DNA from: JBCBKL01 sp038521825
Lineage (GTDB): Bacteria; Pseudomonadota; Alphaproteobacteria; Rhodobacterales; Rhodobacteraceae
Length of the DNA stretch: 64,000 bases
Reading direction: 5' to 3'
Assembly (NCBI GenBank): GCA_038521825.1
Contig: JBCBKL010000015.1
Span: 42,922-106,921, forward strand
In this document: piece after piece, positions 41,258 through 50,336 of the stretch
How the letters are laid out: the number at the start of each line of letters is the position of its first letter
How positions within the stretch are numbered: position 1 is the stretch's first letter
The notes under the pieces: generated by a model
Told to the model about the DNA's origin: nothing
Database searches by the model: none
The model's input: only the letters and a program-made list of their open reading frames with translations
Position numbers and translations under genes: made by a program

Positions 41258-43078
41258 TCATTCTACCGTAACCGATTTGGCGAGGTTACGGGGCTGGTCA
41301 ACGTCCGTCCCTTTCGCCACGGCGGTATGATACGCCAGAAGCTGCGCCGGTACAGCATAGACGATGGGCGACACGACAGGGTCGCAGGTGGGCATCCTGA
41401 TCGGAGCCCAGACGTCCTCTCCAGCCTCTTCCAATCCTTCGGCGTCCGACACAAGAACCACCCGGCCCTTACGCGCCATGACCTCCTGCATGTTCGACAC
41501 GGTCTTGTCGAAAAGCGCGTCGTTGGGTGCCATCACCACGACAGGGACGGTCTTGTCGATCAGCGCGATTGGGCCGTGCTTCAACTCCCCGCTCGCATAG
41601 GCCTCGGCATGGATATAGCTGATTTCCTTGAGCTTTAGCGCTCCTTCCAGCGCCAGAGGGTACATGACGCCGCGCCCCAGAAACAGGATATCGCGCGCCT
41701 CGGCCAGCTTGCGTGCGGTCTTCCGCATGCTCTCGCCCTGATCGATGGCGGCGGTTACAAGGGTTGGGACGGACCGGAGGGCGGTGACATATTCCGCAAG
41801 CGCCTGCTGATCGAGCGTTCCACGGTCCTGCGCGGCCTTCAGTGCCAGGATCAGAAGAACGGTTAACTGACAGGCGAACGCCTTGGTCGAGGCTACGCCG
41901 ATCTCAACACCTGCGTGAATTGGCAGAGCAAGGCCGCTTTCGCGGGCGATCGAGCTTTCCGGCACGTTGACGACCGATACAATGCGGTCGGCCTTGTCCG
42001 CGCAATACCGCAGTGCCGCCAGCGTGTCGGCCGTTTCGCCCGACTGGGATACGAAAATCGCCAGCGTCCGCGCCGGCACCGGCGGCTCGCGATAGCGGTA
42101 TTCCGATGCAACATCGACCTCGACCGGGATCCGCGCGATCTGTTCGAACCAGTATTTCGCCGTCAAGCAGGCATAAAAAGCGGTGCCGCAAGCAACCATC
42201 GTGATGCGATCGAATGCGGTGAAGTCGATGCCGGGATCGGGTAACTGGATATCGCCCCCCGCTGTCAGGTAATGCGAAATGGCCTGGTTCAGAACTGTCG
42301 GCTGTTCCGCGATCTCCTTGGCCATGAAGTGTTTGTGACCGGCCTTATCGACCCGCGTTGCATCGATCTGGATCTGGCGGACGGGGCGGTTTGCCAGCTC
42401 GCCGTTCTGGTCGCGGATTTCAACGCTTTGACGGGTGACGATGGCGCGGTCGCCTTCCTCAAGATACGTGATGCGGTCTGTCAGGGGCGCGAGCGCAATC
42501 GCGTCGGAGCCAACGAACATCTCGCCATCGCCATAACCTATGGCAAGAGGCGAGCCCTTCCTTGCGACGTAGATCAGATTCTCCTCCCCATCAAAGAGGA
42601 AGGCCAGCGCGAAGGCGCCGTGCAGCCGGTCAATTGTCTTGGCCGCAGCATCTGTCGGCGACAGACCAGATTGCATATGGTGCTGGGTCAGGAGCGCGAC
42701 GGTTTCTGTGTCAGTGTCTGTCTCGGGCCTGATGCCATGGGTCTCAAGATCGGCCCGGATTTCGCGAAAGTTCTCGATGATCCCGTTATGGACGACGGCG
42801 ACGGGGCCGGATTTGTGCGGATGGGCGTTGTTTTCTGACGGCGCGCCATGGGTGGCCCAGCGTGTGTGGCCGATGCCAGCCTTCCCGGCGAGAGGGTTGT
42901 GGACCAGCAGGTCGGAAAGGTTAACGAGCTTACCAACCGCCCGGCGTCGATCAAGGCTTCCGTTGTTGACGGTTGCGATGCCAGCACTGTCATAGCCACG
43001 ATACTCGAGCCGTTTCAAAGCCTCGACAAGGATCGGTGCGACCTCGTGATTGCCCAGTACCCCAACGATTCCGCACAT
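41258..43078 (-). CDS. glmS: Glutamine-fructose-6-phosphate aminotransferase
   Basis: A 606-residue enzyme that makes glucosamine-6-phosphate from fructose-6-phosphate and glutamine, the entry to cell-wall amino sugars. Cys2 of MCGIVGVLG is the glutaminase nucleophile; LEYRGYDSAGIA, GHTRWATHG and NGIIEN complete that domain. Two SIS isomerase domains follow (VSQSGETADTLAALR, LGRGVMYPLALEGALKLKEISYIHAEAY), and the chain ends KSVTVE. It begins 1 base after glmU. No glmS ribozyme-like element would fit in that gap. Confidence 0.98.
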   Translation of the reverse strand: MCGIVGVLGNHEVAPILVEALKRLEYRGYDSAGIATVNNGSLDRRRAVGKLVNLSDLLVHNPLAGKAGIGHTRWATHGAPSENNAHPHKSGPVAVVHNGIIENFREIRADLETHGIRPETDTDTETVALLTQHHMQSGLSPTDAAAKTIDRLHGAFALAFLFDGEENLIYVARKGSPLAIGYGDGEMFVGSDAIALAPLTDRITYLEEGDRAIVTRQSVEIRDQNGELANRPVRQIQIDATRVDKAGHKHFMAKEIAEQPTVLNQAISHYLTAGGDIQLPDPGIDFTAFDRITMVACGTAFYACLTAKYWFEQIARIPVEVDVASEYRYREPPVPARTLAIFVSQSGETADTLAALRYCADKADRIVSVVNVPESSIARESGLALPIHAGVEIGVASTKAFACQLTVLLILALKAAQDRGTLDQQALAEYVTALRSVPTLVTAAIDQGESMRKTARKLAEARDILFLGRGVMYPLALEGALKLKEISYIHAEAYASGELKHGPIALIDKTVPVVVMAPNDALFDKTVSNMQEVMARKGRVVLVSDAEGLEEAGEDVWAPIRMPTCDPVVSPIVYAVPAQLLAYHTAVAKGTDVDQPRNLAKSVTVE

Positions 43079-43079
43079 G

Positions 43080-44426
43080 TCAGTGCCCTCTGCTCTGTTT
43101 TTTCTTCTTGGATTTCAGGATCTCGAAAAGCCTTGTGGCCATCCCTGGCTTGTCGATTTGGCGGGCGCGGGCGAGGGCCAGCGCATCGGCTTCGACGTCC
43201 GATGTAATGACGGAACCGCTCGCCGTCATCGCCCGGTCGCCTATGGAAACCGGGGCCACCAGCATCGTGTTCGATCCGATAAAGGCATTCGATCCCACCT
43301 CAGTCCGATGCTTCATCACACCGTCGTAATTGCAGGTGATGGTTCCGGCCCCGACATTGGTGGCCGCGCCGATCGAGGCATCGCCGATATAGCTGAGGTG
43401 GTTGACCTTTGCGCCCTCGGCCAACTGCGCGTTCTTGATTTCGACAAAGTTTCCCACTCGCACATCCTCGGCGAGCTCTGCACCGGGGCGCAGTCGTGCG
43501 TAAGGCCCTACGATTGCCCCGCGCGAAACATGGCACCCTTCCAGATGAGAAAAAGCGCGGATGGTTGCGCCGCTTTCGACGGTGACACCTGGGCCGAACA
43601 CCACATTTGGCTCGACCACGGTGTCGCGCCCGATGATGGTATCGAGCGACAGGAAAACCGTTTCCGGTGCTTGTAGTGTAACGCCGTTTTCCAACAATGC
43701 GCCCCGGGCGCCCGATTGAAAGACCGCCTCCGCGCCCGCCAATTCCGCGCGGCTGTTGATGCCCAAAGTCTCGGCCTCGTCACAAAGCACAATACCTGTG
43801 CTGTGGCCACGCTCCCGGGCGAGGCGGGGCAGATCGGTCAGGTAGTATTCGCCGGCAGCGTTGTTGTTGTCGAGCGCCTCCAGCAACTCGAATAGCAAAG
43901 CGGCGTCGCAGGCAAGCAGCCCGGAATTGCACAGGTTGACAGCTCTTTCATCTTCAGTCGCATCCTTCCACTCGACGATCCGCTCAAGTGTGTCGCCGTT
44001 AACGATCAACCGGCCGTAGCGGGCGGGATCTGCCGCGCGGAACCCGAGGACGGCGACATCGGACGACGCAACCGCAAGGTCCTTGATCGTCTCCGGCCTG
44101 AGGAATGGGGTGTCGCCAAAAAGCACGATCACCTTGCCATCGAAGCCGGAAAGGGTGCTTTTGGCCTGCTTGGTGGCGTGGCCGGTACCCAGTTGTTCGT
44201 CCTGAACCACCACGCTGGCCGTGGCATCGACGTCGTGGACGGCCTGCGTTACCGCATCGGCTCCGTGGCCCGCGACGACAACCGTCCGGTCTGGGTCAAG
44301 GGCCGCACCGGCGCGCATCGCGTGATGCAGCATCGGAACACCGGCAAGGGGGTGGAGGACCTTGGGAAGGTCCGAGTTCATCCGTGTGCCTCTGCCCGCG
44401 GCCAGGATGACCAATGCAACGCTCAT
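43080..44426 (-). CDS. glmU: Bifunctional GlmU (N-acetylglucosamine-1-P uridyltransferase/acetyltransferase)
   Basis: A 448-residue enzyme that acetylates glucosamine-1-phosphate and couples it to UTP, giving UDP-GlcNAc. The uridyltransferase signature LAAGRGTRMNSDLPKVLHPLAG is at residues 8-29; the left-handed beta-helix with its hexapeptide repeats occupies the second half, including NHLSYIGDASIGAATNVGAGTITCNYDG. It is the first gene of glmU-glmS-PNPOx-alkD, all separated by 1 base or overlapping. It diverges from gph. Confidence 0.97.
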   Translation of the reverse strand: MSVALVILAAGRGTRMNSDLPKVLHPLAGVPMLHHAMRAGAALDPDRTVVVAGHGADAVTQAVHDVDATASVVVQDEQLGTGHATKQAKSTLSGFDGKVIVLFGDTPFLRPETIKDLAVASSDVAVLGFRAADPARYGRLIVNGDTLERIVEWKDATEDERAVNLCNSGLLACDAALLFELLEALDNNNAAGEYYLTDLPRLARERGHSTGIVLCDEAETLGINSRAELAGAEAVFQSGARGALLENGVTLQAPETVFLSLDTIIGRDTVVEPNVVFGPGVTVESGATIRAFSHLEGCHVSRGAIVGPYARLRPGAELAEDVRVGNFVEIKNAQLAEGAKVNHLSYIGDASIGAATNVGAGTITCNYDGVMKHRTEVGSNAFIGSNTMLVAPVSIGDRAMTASGSVITSDVEADALALARARQIDKPGMATRLFEILKSKKKKQSRGH

Positions 44427-44555
44427 GTCGTTTCTCTTTGTTTTGTCGTTGCGCCCGTTTTATCCGCTTGGCATGAGCACGCAAGGCAGCGCGGCATCAC
44501 ACTTCGGTTTCCGTCTGCAATACGAGGCAGCGGTTTCTTGCCGAAGGGGTGGAAT

Positions 44556-45215
44556 ATGCCAGCAGTGATTTTCGATCTGGACGGAACGCTCGCGGATACC
44601 AGCGGGGATCTGATCGCGGCGGCAAATGTTTGTTTTCGGCAGATGGGTATGGGTGATGTGCTGGATCCCCTAGGCGATGCGGGCGTCGCATTGCGGGGCG
44701 GGCGCATGATGCTGCGCACTGGGCTGACGCGTATGGACGGCGACCTTGGGCTGATTGATACCTACTATCCGGTGCTGCTTGAGGCCTATGCCGAAGCGAT
44801 TGACGTCCATACAGAGCTCTATCCGGGCGCGATCGAAGCCGTCGACGAATTGCGGGATGCCGGGTTCGGGGTAGGGATCTGCACGAACAAGCCCGAGGGG
44901 TTGGCCGAAACACTAATGCAGAGGCTTGGTGTGTTAGATAGATTTCAGGCGCTGGTCGGTGCCGACACCTTACCAGTTCGCAAGCCTGATCCCGCGCCGC
45001 TTTTCGAGGCGAGCCGTCGCACGGGCCACGGCAAAGCCGATTGCATTCTTGTAGGCGATAGCGATACCGACAGATCCACCGCAAGGGCCGCTGGCGTGCC
45101 GTCTGTGCTTGTCACGTTTGGGCCCGCGGGAGACGACATGGCGGCGCTGGAGCCGGAGGCGCTGCTCAACAGTTTTGCCGATTTGCCAGGGCTGGCGCGT
45201 CAACTGCTGGGCTAG
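44556..45215 (+). CDS. gph: Phosphoglycolate phosphatase-like HAD hydrolase
   Basis: A 219-residue HAD phosphatase. Motif I is IFDLDGTLADT (nucleophile Asp), motif II GICTNKPEGLAE, and motifs III/IV RKPDPAPLFEA and CILVGDSDTDRSTARAAGVP. It most likely removes phosphate from 2-phosphoglycolate, as usual next to glmU in Rhodobacterales, though other sugar phosphates are possible. The ATG at 44556 behind GAAGGGG gives the family N-terminus; the frame extends upstream into glmU antisense and is not used. Confidence 0.88.
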   Translation: MPAVIFDLDGTLADTSGDLIAAANVCFRQMGMGDVLDPLGDAGVALRGGRMMLRTGLTRMDGDLGLIDTYYPVLLEAYAEAIDVHTELYPGAIEAVDELRDAGFGVGICTNKPEGLAETLMQRLGVLDRFQALVGADTLPVRKPDPAPLFEASRRTGHGKADCILVGDSDTDRSTARAAGVPSVLVTFGPAGDDMAALEPEALLNSFADLPGLARQLLG

Positions 45216-45246
45216 ATGCCGGGAAACCCGGATTTCAGAACATCGA

Positions 45247-46497
45247 ATGGATGCGCGGGTGCTTGACCCGGCGCGAGGCCCCCTCCACAACTTGACCATG
45301 ACCGAGCGATTTGAAGGTAGCTTTACCCAACAGGAACCGATCCCGGAGGCGGGGATCGAGGCAGCGCTGCGCGTGATGCAGCATGGCCGCTTGCATCGCT
45401 ACAACAATATGTCTGGCGAGATTTCCGAAGCCGCGCTGCTGGAGCAGGAATTCGCGGCCTATGTCGGCGCTTCCTATTGCCTCGCTGTCGCGTCCGGCGG
45501 CTATGCCATGACAACAGCGCTTCGGGCCTTGGGCGTTAAACCTGGCGATCCGGTTCTGTCCAATGCGTTCACCCTTGCACCGGTACCGGGCGCAATTGCC
45601 GCCGTCGGAGCCGTTCCGGTCTTTGTCGGCGTTACCCAGGCCCTGACCATCGACCTGGACGATCTCGAAGCCAAGATCGGCAAGGCCCGGGTCCTATTGC
45701 TGAGCCATATGCGAGGACACGTTTGCGACATGGATCGTCTGATGGCGATTTGCGATGCAGCCGGTGTCGCGGTGATAGAGGATTGTGCGCACACGATGGG
45801 CGGCGCGTGGAACGGAGTGCCTTCGGGGCGGCATGGCGTGATCGGTTGCTATTCCACCCAGACATACAAGCACTTGAATTCGGGCGAGGGCGGGTTCCTG
45901 GTAACCGATGATCCGCATCTGGCGGCCAAGGCGATTGTGCTCTCCGGGTCCTACATGCTTTACGAACGACATCTGGCGGCCCCGCCCAAGGAAGCGTTTG
46001 AAGAGATCCGCTATGACATGCCGAACATCTCGGGCCGGATGGACAATCTGCGGGCTGCGATCCTGCGGCCTCAACTTGCCGACCTGGATACACAGGTCGC
46101 GCGCTGGAACGAGCGGTATGGTGTCTTGGAAGACGGGCTTCGTGGGACACCCGGTCTGACGGTCATCGAACGGCCTACGGAAGAGCGCATTGTCGGATCG
46201 TCGTTTCAGTTTCTGCTGCTTGACTGGGTGGCTCAGCAAGTGCGCGAGGTGCTGGTGCGCTGCGCGCGGCGCGGGGTTGAATTGAAATGGTTCGGCGCGC
46301 CCGAACCGTCAGCTTTTACCAGCAAATACGATTCATGGCGTTATGCGCCCACCGAACCGATGCCCGCGTCGGATCGCGTGTTGGCCGGCATTGTCGATAT
46401 GCGTGTCCCGCTGACATTCTCGCTTGAGGATTGTGCGATGATCGCGCGGATTATCCGGGCTGAAGTTTCATCGGTCTACCAGGCCGAGGCCGGTTGA
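45247..46497 (+). CDS. DegT/DnrJ/EryC1/StrS-family PLP aminotransferase
   Basis: About 416 residues from the ATG at 45247, or 399 from an in-frame ATG at 45298; neither has a clear ribosome binding site. The PLP fold is shown by YCLAVASGGYAMTTALRALG, VIEDCAHTMGGAWNG and the Schiff-base Lys in YSTQTYKHLNSGEGGFL. Family members usually aminate sugar nucleotides, but no sugar-biosynthesis genes surround it, so the substrate is open. It may be cotranscribed with gph (31 bases apart). Confidence 0.82.
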   Translation: MDARVLDPARGPLHNLTMTERFEGSFTQQEPIPEAGIEAALRVMQHGRLHRYNNMSGEISEAALLEQEFAAYVGASYCLAVASGGYAMTTALRALGVKPGDPVLSNAFTLAPVPGAIAAVGAVPVFVGVTQALTIDLDDLEAKIGKARVLLLSHMRGHVCDMDRLMAICDAAGVAVIEDCAHTMGGAWNGVPSGRHGVIGCYSTQTYKHLNSGEGGFLVTDDPHLAAKAIVLSGSYMLYERHLAAPPKEAFEEIRYDMPNISGRMDNLRAAILRPQLADLDTQVARWNERYGVLEDGLRGTPGLTVIERPTEERIVGSSFQFLLLDWVAQQVREVLVRCARRGVELKWFGAPEPSAFTSKYDSWRYAPTEPMPASDRVLAGIVDMRVPLTFSLEDCAMIARIIRAEVSSVYQAEAG

Positions 46498-46800
46498 CGT
46501 TTATCAAAAGGAGCGCGCTGCCGCGCGCGCGACATGATTTGTTGGGCGCTTCGGATCTCACCAAACCAGCAGGTTTGAAACCGTCCTTTCTTTCCATTCG
46601 GCTGACAGGACCGCTGCCCGGCCTCAAGCAAAATAGCGGTATCCCGCTTTGCGGGTCCCGCCGCGATTTTGCTTGATCCCTGACCCCGCTCCTGTCTTCC
46701 TCAATTTCAAGCAAGGGCGGCTCCGAACCAGCAGGCTTGACCGGATGGGGCCATCGCGTTAGCTAATGAACAAGCGTTCAATAACGGGAGGTGTTGGCGC
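46498..46800. repeat. Intergenic region with a long stem-loop and a repeated 15-mer
   Basis: These 303 gene-free bases contain an inverted repeat CAAGCAAAAT (46625-46634)/ATTTTGCTTG (46666-46675), with a second hairpin CCCGC-TTT-GCGGG inside it. A 15-base sequence, AACCAGCAGG(T/C)TTGA, occurs twice, at about 46565 and 46727. The large stem may end the aminotransferase message; the arrangement also resembles dispersed intergenic palindromes. The ivd promoter should lie near the right end. Confidence 0.5.
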
Positions 46801-47964
46801 ATGTTTGCCCATTCGATGACCTTTGATTTTGGTGACGAGGTGAATGCGCTGCGCGATATGGTGCATCGATGGGCGCAGGACCGCGTGCGCCCGATGGCCG
46901 CTGATATCGATCAGACGAATGCGTTTCCTCCAGAGCTTTGGCCGGAAATGGGCGAACTGGGTCTGCTCGGGATCACCGTCGAAGAAGAGTACGGCGGGTC
47001 CGGCATGGGCTATCTGGCCCATACCGTTGCGGTGGAGGAGGTCGCGCGCGCCTCGGCGAGCGTGTCGCTCAGCTATGGCGCCCATTCCAATCTGTGTGTC
47101 AATCAGATCAAGCTCAATGGTTCCGATGAACAAAAGCGGCAGTATCTGCCGGGCCTCGTGAGCGGTCAGCACGTGGGTGCGCTGGCGATGTCCGAGGCCG
47201 GCGCGGGGTCTGATGTTGTTTCAATGAAGCTGCGCGCCGAAAAGCGGAACGATCATTACCGACTGAACGGGACGAAGTACTGGATCACCAACGGCCCGGA
47301 CGCCGACACGTTGGTGGTCTATGCCAAGACCGATCCCGGGGCTGGATCGAAGGGCATCACCGCCTTTCTAATCGAGAAGGCGATGAACGGTTTTTCGACC
47401 TCACCCCATTTCGACAAGCTGGGCATGCGCGGTTCAAATACGGGCGAGTTGATCTTCGAGGATGTCGAAGTGCCGTTCGAGAATGTTCTTGGCGAAGAGG
47501 GCAAGGGTGTTCAGGTGCTGATGTCCGGGCTCGACTATGAGCGCGTCGTGCTGGCGGGCATCGGCCTCGGGATCATGGCGGCCTGCCTCGACGAAATCAT
47601 GCCCTACATGGCCGAGCGCAAGCAGTTCGGCAAACCCATCGGGTCGTTCCAGCTGATGCAGGGAAAGATCGCGGATATGTACACCGCGATGAACTCCGCC
47701 CGCGCCTATGTCTACGAGGTGGCCAAGGCCTGTGACAGGGGCGAGGTGACGCGGCAGGACGCTGCGGCCTGCTGTCTCTATGCGTCTGAAGAAGCGATGA
47801 AACAGGCGCACCAGGCGGTGCAGGCCATGGGGGGTGCCGGGTTCCTCAATGACGCGCCGGTGGCTCGCATCTTCCGCGACGCCAAGCTGATGGAGATCGG
47901 CGCGGGCACCTCAGAGATCAGGCGCATGCTCGTGGGTCGCGAACTGGTCGCGGCGATGGGCTGA
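46801..47964 (+). CDS. ivd: Isovaleryl-CoA dehydrogenase
   Basis: A 387-residue acyl-CoA dehydrogenase (FAD) that oxidises isovaleryl-CoA to 3-methylcrotonyl-CoA in leucine breakdown. Features: GITVEEEYGGSGMGYL, the flavin contacts MSEAGAGSDVVSMK and WITNGPDADTLVVYAKT, DYERVVLAGIGLGIM carrying the likely catalytic Glu of the IVD subgroup, and AMGGAGFLNDAPVARIFRDAK near the C-terminus. The assignment to isovaleryl-CoA rests mainly on the operon, which has the later leucine steps. The TGATG junction couples it to the next gene. Confidence 0.93.
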   Translation: MFAHSMTFDFGDEVNALRDMVHRWAQDRVRPMAADIDQTNAFPPELWPEMGELGLLGITVEEEYGGSGMGYLAHTVAVEEVARASASVSLSYGAHSNLCVNQIKLNGSDEQKRQYLPGLVSGQHVGALAMSEAGAGSDVVSMKLRAEKRNDHYRLNGTKYWITNGPDADTLVVYAKTDPGAGSKGITAFLIEKAMNGFSTSPHFDKLGMRGSNTGELIFEDVEVPFENVLGEEGKGVQVLMSGLDYERVVLAGIGLGIMAACLDEIMPYMAERKQFGKPIGSFQLMQGKIADMYTAMNSARAYVYEVAKACDRGEVTRQDAAACCLYASEEAMKQAHQAVQAMGGAGFLNDAPVARIFRDAKLMEIGAGTSEIRRMLVGRELVAAMG

Positions 47965-48257
47965 TGCCCCGCTCCGTGCTCATCACGACTTCCGTTCTTG
48001 TGGTTGTGGCCGCAGTTGCCGGGTTCTGGCTTGGCAAGCGGCAGATGGAGTTCGGGACGACCGATATCACCACTGCGACCACTGGCATCATCAACGCGAT
48101 CGCTGCGCGCCATGTGAAAGAGCATGGCGGCGCTGCGACCGATTGCATTGGATGGGCGGGTGAGGGCGCGAGCGTGTTTCAGATCAAGTGCGGTGACATC
48201 ATCTATCATGTGGATCGCTTTGGCGATGTGACGCAGGCAGCGGAGGACGAGCTGTGA
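47964..48257 (+). CDS. Small membrane-anchored protein of unknown function
   Basis: A 97-residue protein with one N-terminal membrane segment (residues 5-24) or uncleaved signal, then a soluble part with two Cys (TDCIGWAGEG, FQIKCGDIIYHVDRFG). Its start overlaps the ivd stop and its stop overlaps the acyl-CoA synthetase start, so it is a true operon member. I do not recognise the family, and a catalytic role in leucine breakdown is not evident. Confidence 0.75.
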   Translation: MPRSVLITTSVLVVVAAVAGFWLGKRQMEFGTTDITTATTGIINAIAARHVKEHGGAATDCIGWAGEGASVFQIKCGDIIYHVDRFGDVTQAAEDEL

Positions 48258-49708
48258 ACATGGCCGCGCAGTGCCTCGACCATGCCGCGGACAAGGTGGC
48301 GATCCTCGACCTGTCGGTGGGCCGTCTGGACATCACCTATGGCGCCCTGGCCGAGATGACGGACGGTATTGCACGGGTGCTGATGGACGCGGTCGCGCCC
48401 GGTGATCGGGTGGGGGTGCTTTTGTCCCAAAGCCCATGGTGCGCGGCGGCTCATCTCGCGATCTGGAAAACCGGCGCGATTTCAGTGCCTTTGTTCAAGC
48501 TCTTTAAGCATGATGCATTGGCCTCGCGCCTGACGGACAGCGGTGCACAGATCGTGCTGACCGATGCTGGTGGGGCCGCGATGCTGGGTGATCTGGCAGA
48601 GCCGTGGCTGGCCGACCAGGCGGGTATTGATGGGGATCCGGTACGCTACTATCCGGCGGACGCAAAGACCCCGGCGGTTTTAATCTATACGTCAGGTACA
48701 ACGGGCGCTCCGAAGGGGGCGCTGCACAGCCACGGCGTGCTGGACGGTCATCTACCGGGTGTACGCCTAAGCCACAATCATCTCGGCCAGCCAGGCGATT
48801 GCCTTTGGACGCCGGCAGACTGGGCCTGGATCGGAGGGTTGTTCGACGTGCTCATGCCGGGGCTTGCGCTCGGCGTGCCTGTCGTGGCGGCGCGGATGGT
48901 AAAATTCTCCCCGGAAGGGGCTGGAAAGATCATCGCGGAAGCTTCTGTTCGCAATGTGTTTTTCCCGCCTACGGCCTTGCGGATGCTTAAGGCTTCGGGC
49001 ACGCGGATCGAAGGGCTGCGCAGTGTGGCATCGGGGGGCGAACCGCTTGGGGCCGAGATGCTGGCTTGGGGTCATGATGCGCTTGGCGTCACCATCAACG
49101 AATTCTACGGGCAGACGGAATGCAACATGATCGTGTCCTCTTGCGCCGCCGATTTCGCGCCGCGCCCGGGCTGCATGGGCAAACCGGTGCCGGGCTTCGA
49201 GGTTGATGTTATTGATACGAATGCGGCTGGCGAAGGTGATATCGCCGTGCGCCAAGGCGCTCGGTCGATGATGCTGGAATACTGGCGCAAGCCTGAGGCG
49301 ACGGCCGACAAGTTTCGGGGCGACTGGATGCTGACGGGCGATCGGGGGCTGCGCGAGGGCGAATTCATCCGGTTCGTGGGGCGGGAAGACGATGTGATCT
49401 CGTCCGGCGGTTACAGGATCGGACCGGCCGAGATCGAGGATTGCCTGCTGACCCATCCGGACGTCGCTACCTGTGGCGTGGTCGGTAAGCCGGACGCGCT
49501 GCGAGGCGAGATTGTGAAAGCCTACGTGGTGGCGAAGGAGGGTTCACCGGCGGATGCTCAGGCGTTGCAGCGTTATGTGAAAGAACGCCTCGCAAGCTAT
49601 TCATACCCAAGGGAAATCGAATTTGTTCAGGCGTTGCCAATGACGGTGACCGGCAAGGTGATCCGCAAGGAGTTGAAAGCGCGGGCAGCGATGGAGGTTC
49701 AGGTATGA
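48254..49708 (+). CDS. AMP-forming acyl-CoA synthetase
   Basis: A 484-residue ANL-superfamily ligase that activates a carboxylic acid as acyl-AMP and then CoA thioester. The P-loop-like motif is LIYTSGTTGAPKGALHSH, with NEFYGQTECNMI (A5), DWMLTGDRG (A7), VGREDDVISSGGYRIGP (A8) and the catalytic Lys in MTVTGKVIRKEL (A10). It is shorter than most relatives (about 540 residues). In this operon it might activate isovalerate or another branched or short acid for the Ivd pathway. The GTG at 48254 overlaps the previous stop; an ATG six bases later is possible. Confidence 0.88.
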   Translation: MNMAAQCLDHAADKVAILDLSVGRLDITYGALAEMTDGIARVLMDAVAPGDRVGVLLSQSPWCAAAHLAIWKTGAISVPLFKLFKHDALASRLTDSGAQIVLTDAGGAAMLGDLAEPWLADQAGIDGDPVRYYPADAKTPAVLIYTSGTTGAPKGALHSHGVLDGHLPGVRLSHNHLGQPGDCLWTPADWAWIGGLFDVLMPGLALGVPVVAARMVKFSPEGAGKIIAEASVRNVFFPPTALRMLKASGTRIEGLRSVASGGEPLGAEMLAWGHDALGVTINEFYGQTECNMIVSSCAADFAPRPGCMGKPVPGFEVDVIDTNAAGEGDIAVRQGARSMMLEYWRKPEATADKFRGDWMLTGDRGLREGEFIRFVGREDDVISSGGYRIGPAEIEDCLLTHPDVATCGVVGKPDALRGEIVKAYVVAKEGSPADAQALQRYVKERLASYSYPREIEFVQALPMTVTGKVIRKELKARAAMEVQV

Positions 49709-50336
49709 CCCCCCGCTGCCCACCTTCGATTGAGTCGACCGGTCAAGGCCACGATCTGATGGTTGTCCGACCACCGAATGGTCCCCGAGTTGCGGTGGCG
49801 AGGCTTTTCGATCGGAAATCCAAGATCGGTCAGCAGCCACGCCATGTAACGTGCACGGCTGATATGCTCGACCGTTTCGGACCGGAACCAGCATACACCG
49901 CCGATGCCCCCTTTGCGGCAAATCCGGTAGTCAAGGCATTGCGGCGCTTCGAGATGGTCGTCAAACCCTCACAAGAGTTCGTTCAACTCGACCATACGCC
50001 AATCGTCTTCACGGACATTGTCGGCGCGACGCGCTTGGGATGCGGCCTGAAAAACACTGGCGTTGCACCGGGTGTCGTCGCAACGGATGAAAGACGAGAA
50101 TCGAATGTACATCGGAGGGGGTTGCGCAGGACGCGCGCCTTTTTTCTTTGGTCTGGAGACAAGCGAAGGAAGCGGCGCTCGGGTTACGCATCCGAGCCGC
50201 CTATGTTGGCTTATACCGGTCTAAAGAAGAACATTTGCCTTGATCCTGCGCCCAATGAGAGCGGGTTACCAAAAGCACCGAATTTGACCAATTCAAGTGT
50301 TGGAAACAGTGTGTCAACCACCGGAGCGACTAGTCA
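49709..50336. other. 628-base gap in the leucine operon with no convincing gene
   Basis: One plus-strand frame is open from an ATG overlapping the synthetase stop (49705) to 50340, 211 codons, but the translation is rich in Arg, Pro and Ser, has no family resemblance and no secondary-structure pattern. On the minus strand, about 49709-49960 reads as a more protein-like stretch (DYRICRKGGIGG, then ISRARYMAWLLTDLGFPIEK) without a start and interrupted by stops. It may be a decayed gene. All other junctions in the operon overlap or are short, so this gap is unusual. Confidence 0.35.

Noticed and set aside
41256..41258. Possible glmS ribozyme or riboswitch around glmS
   Set aside because: glmS starts 1 base after glmU, leaving no room for such an element.
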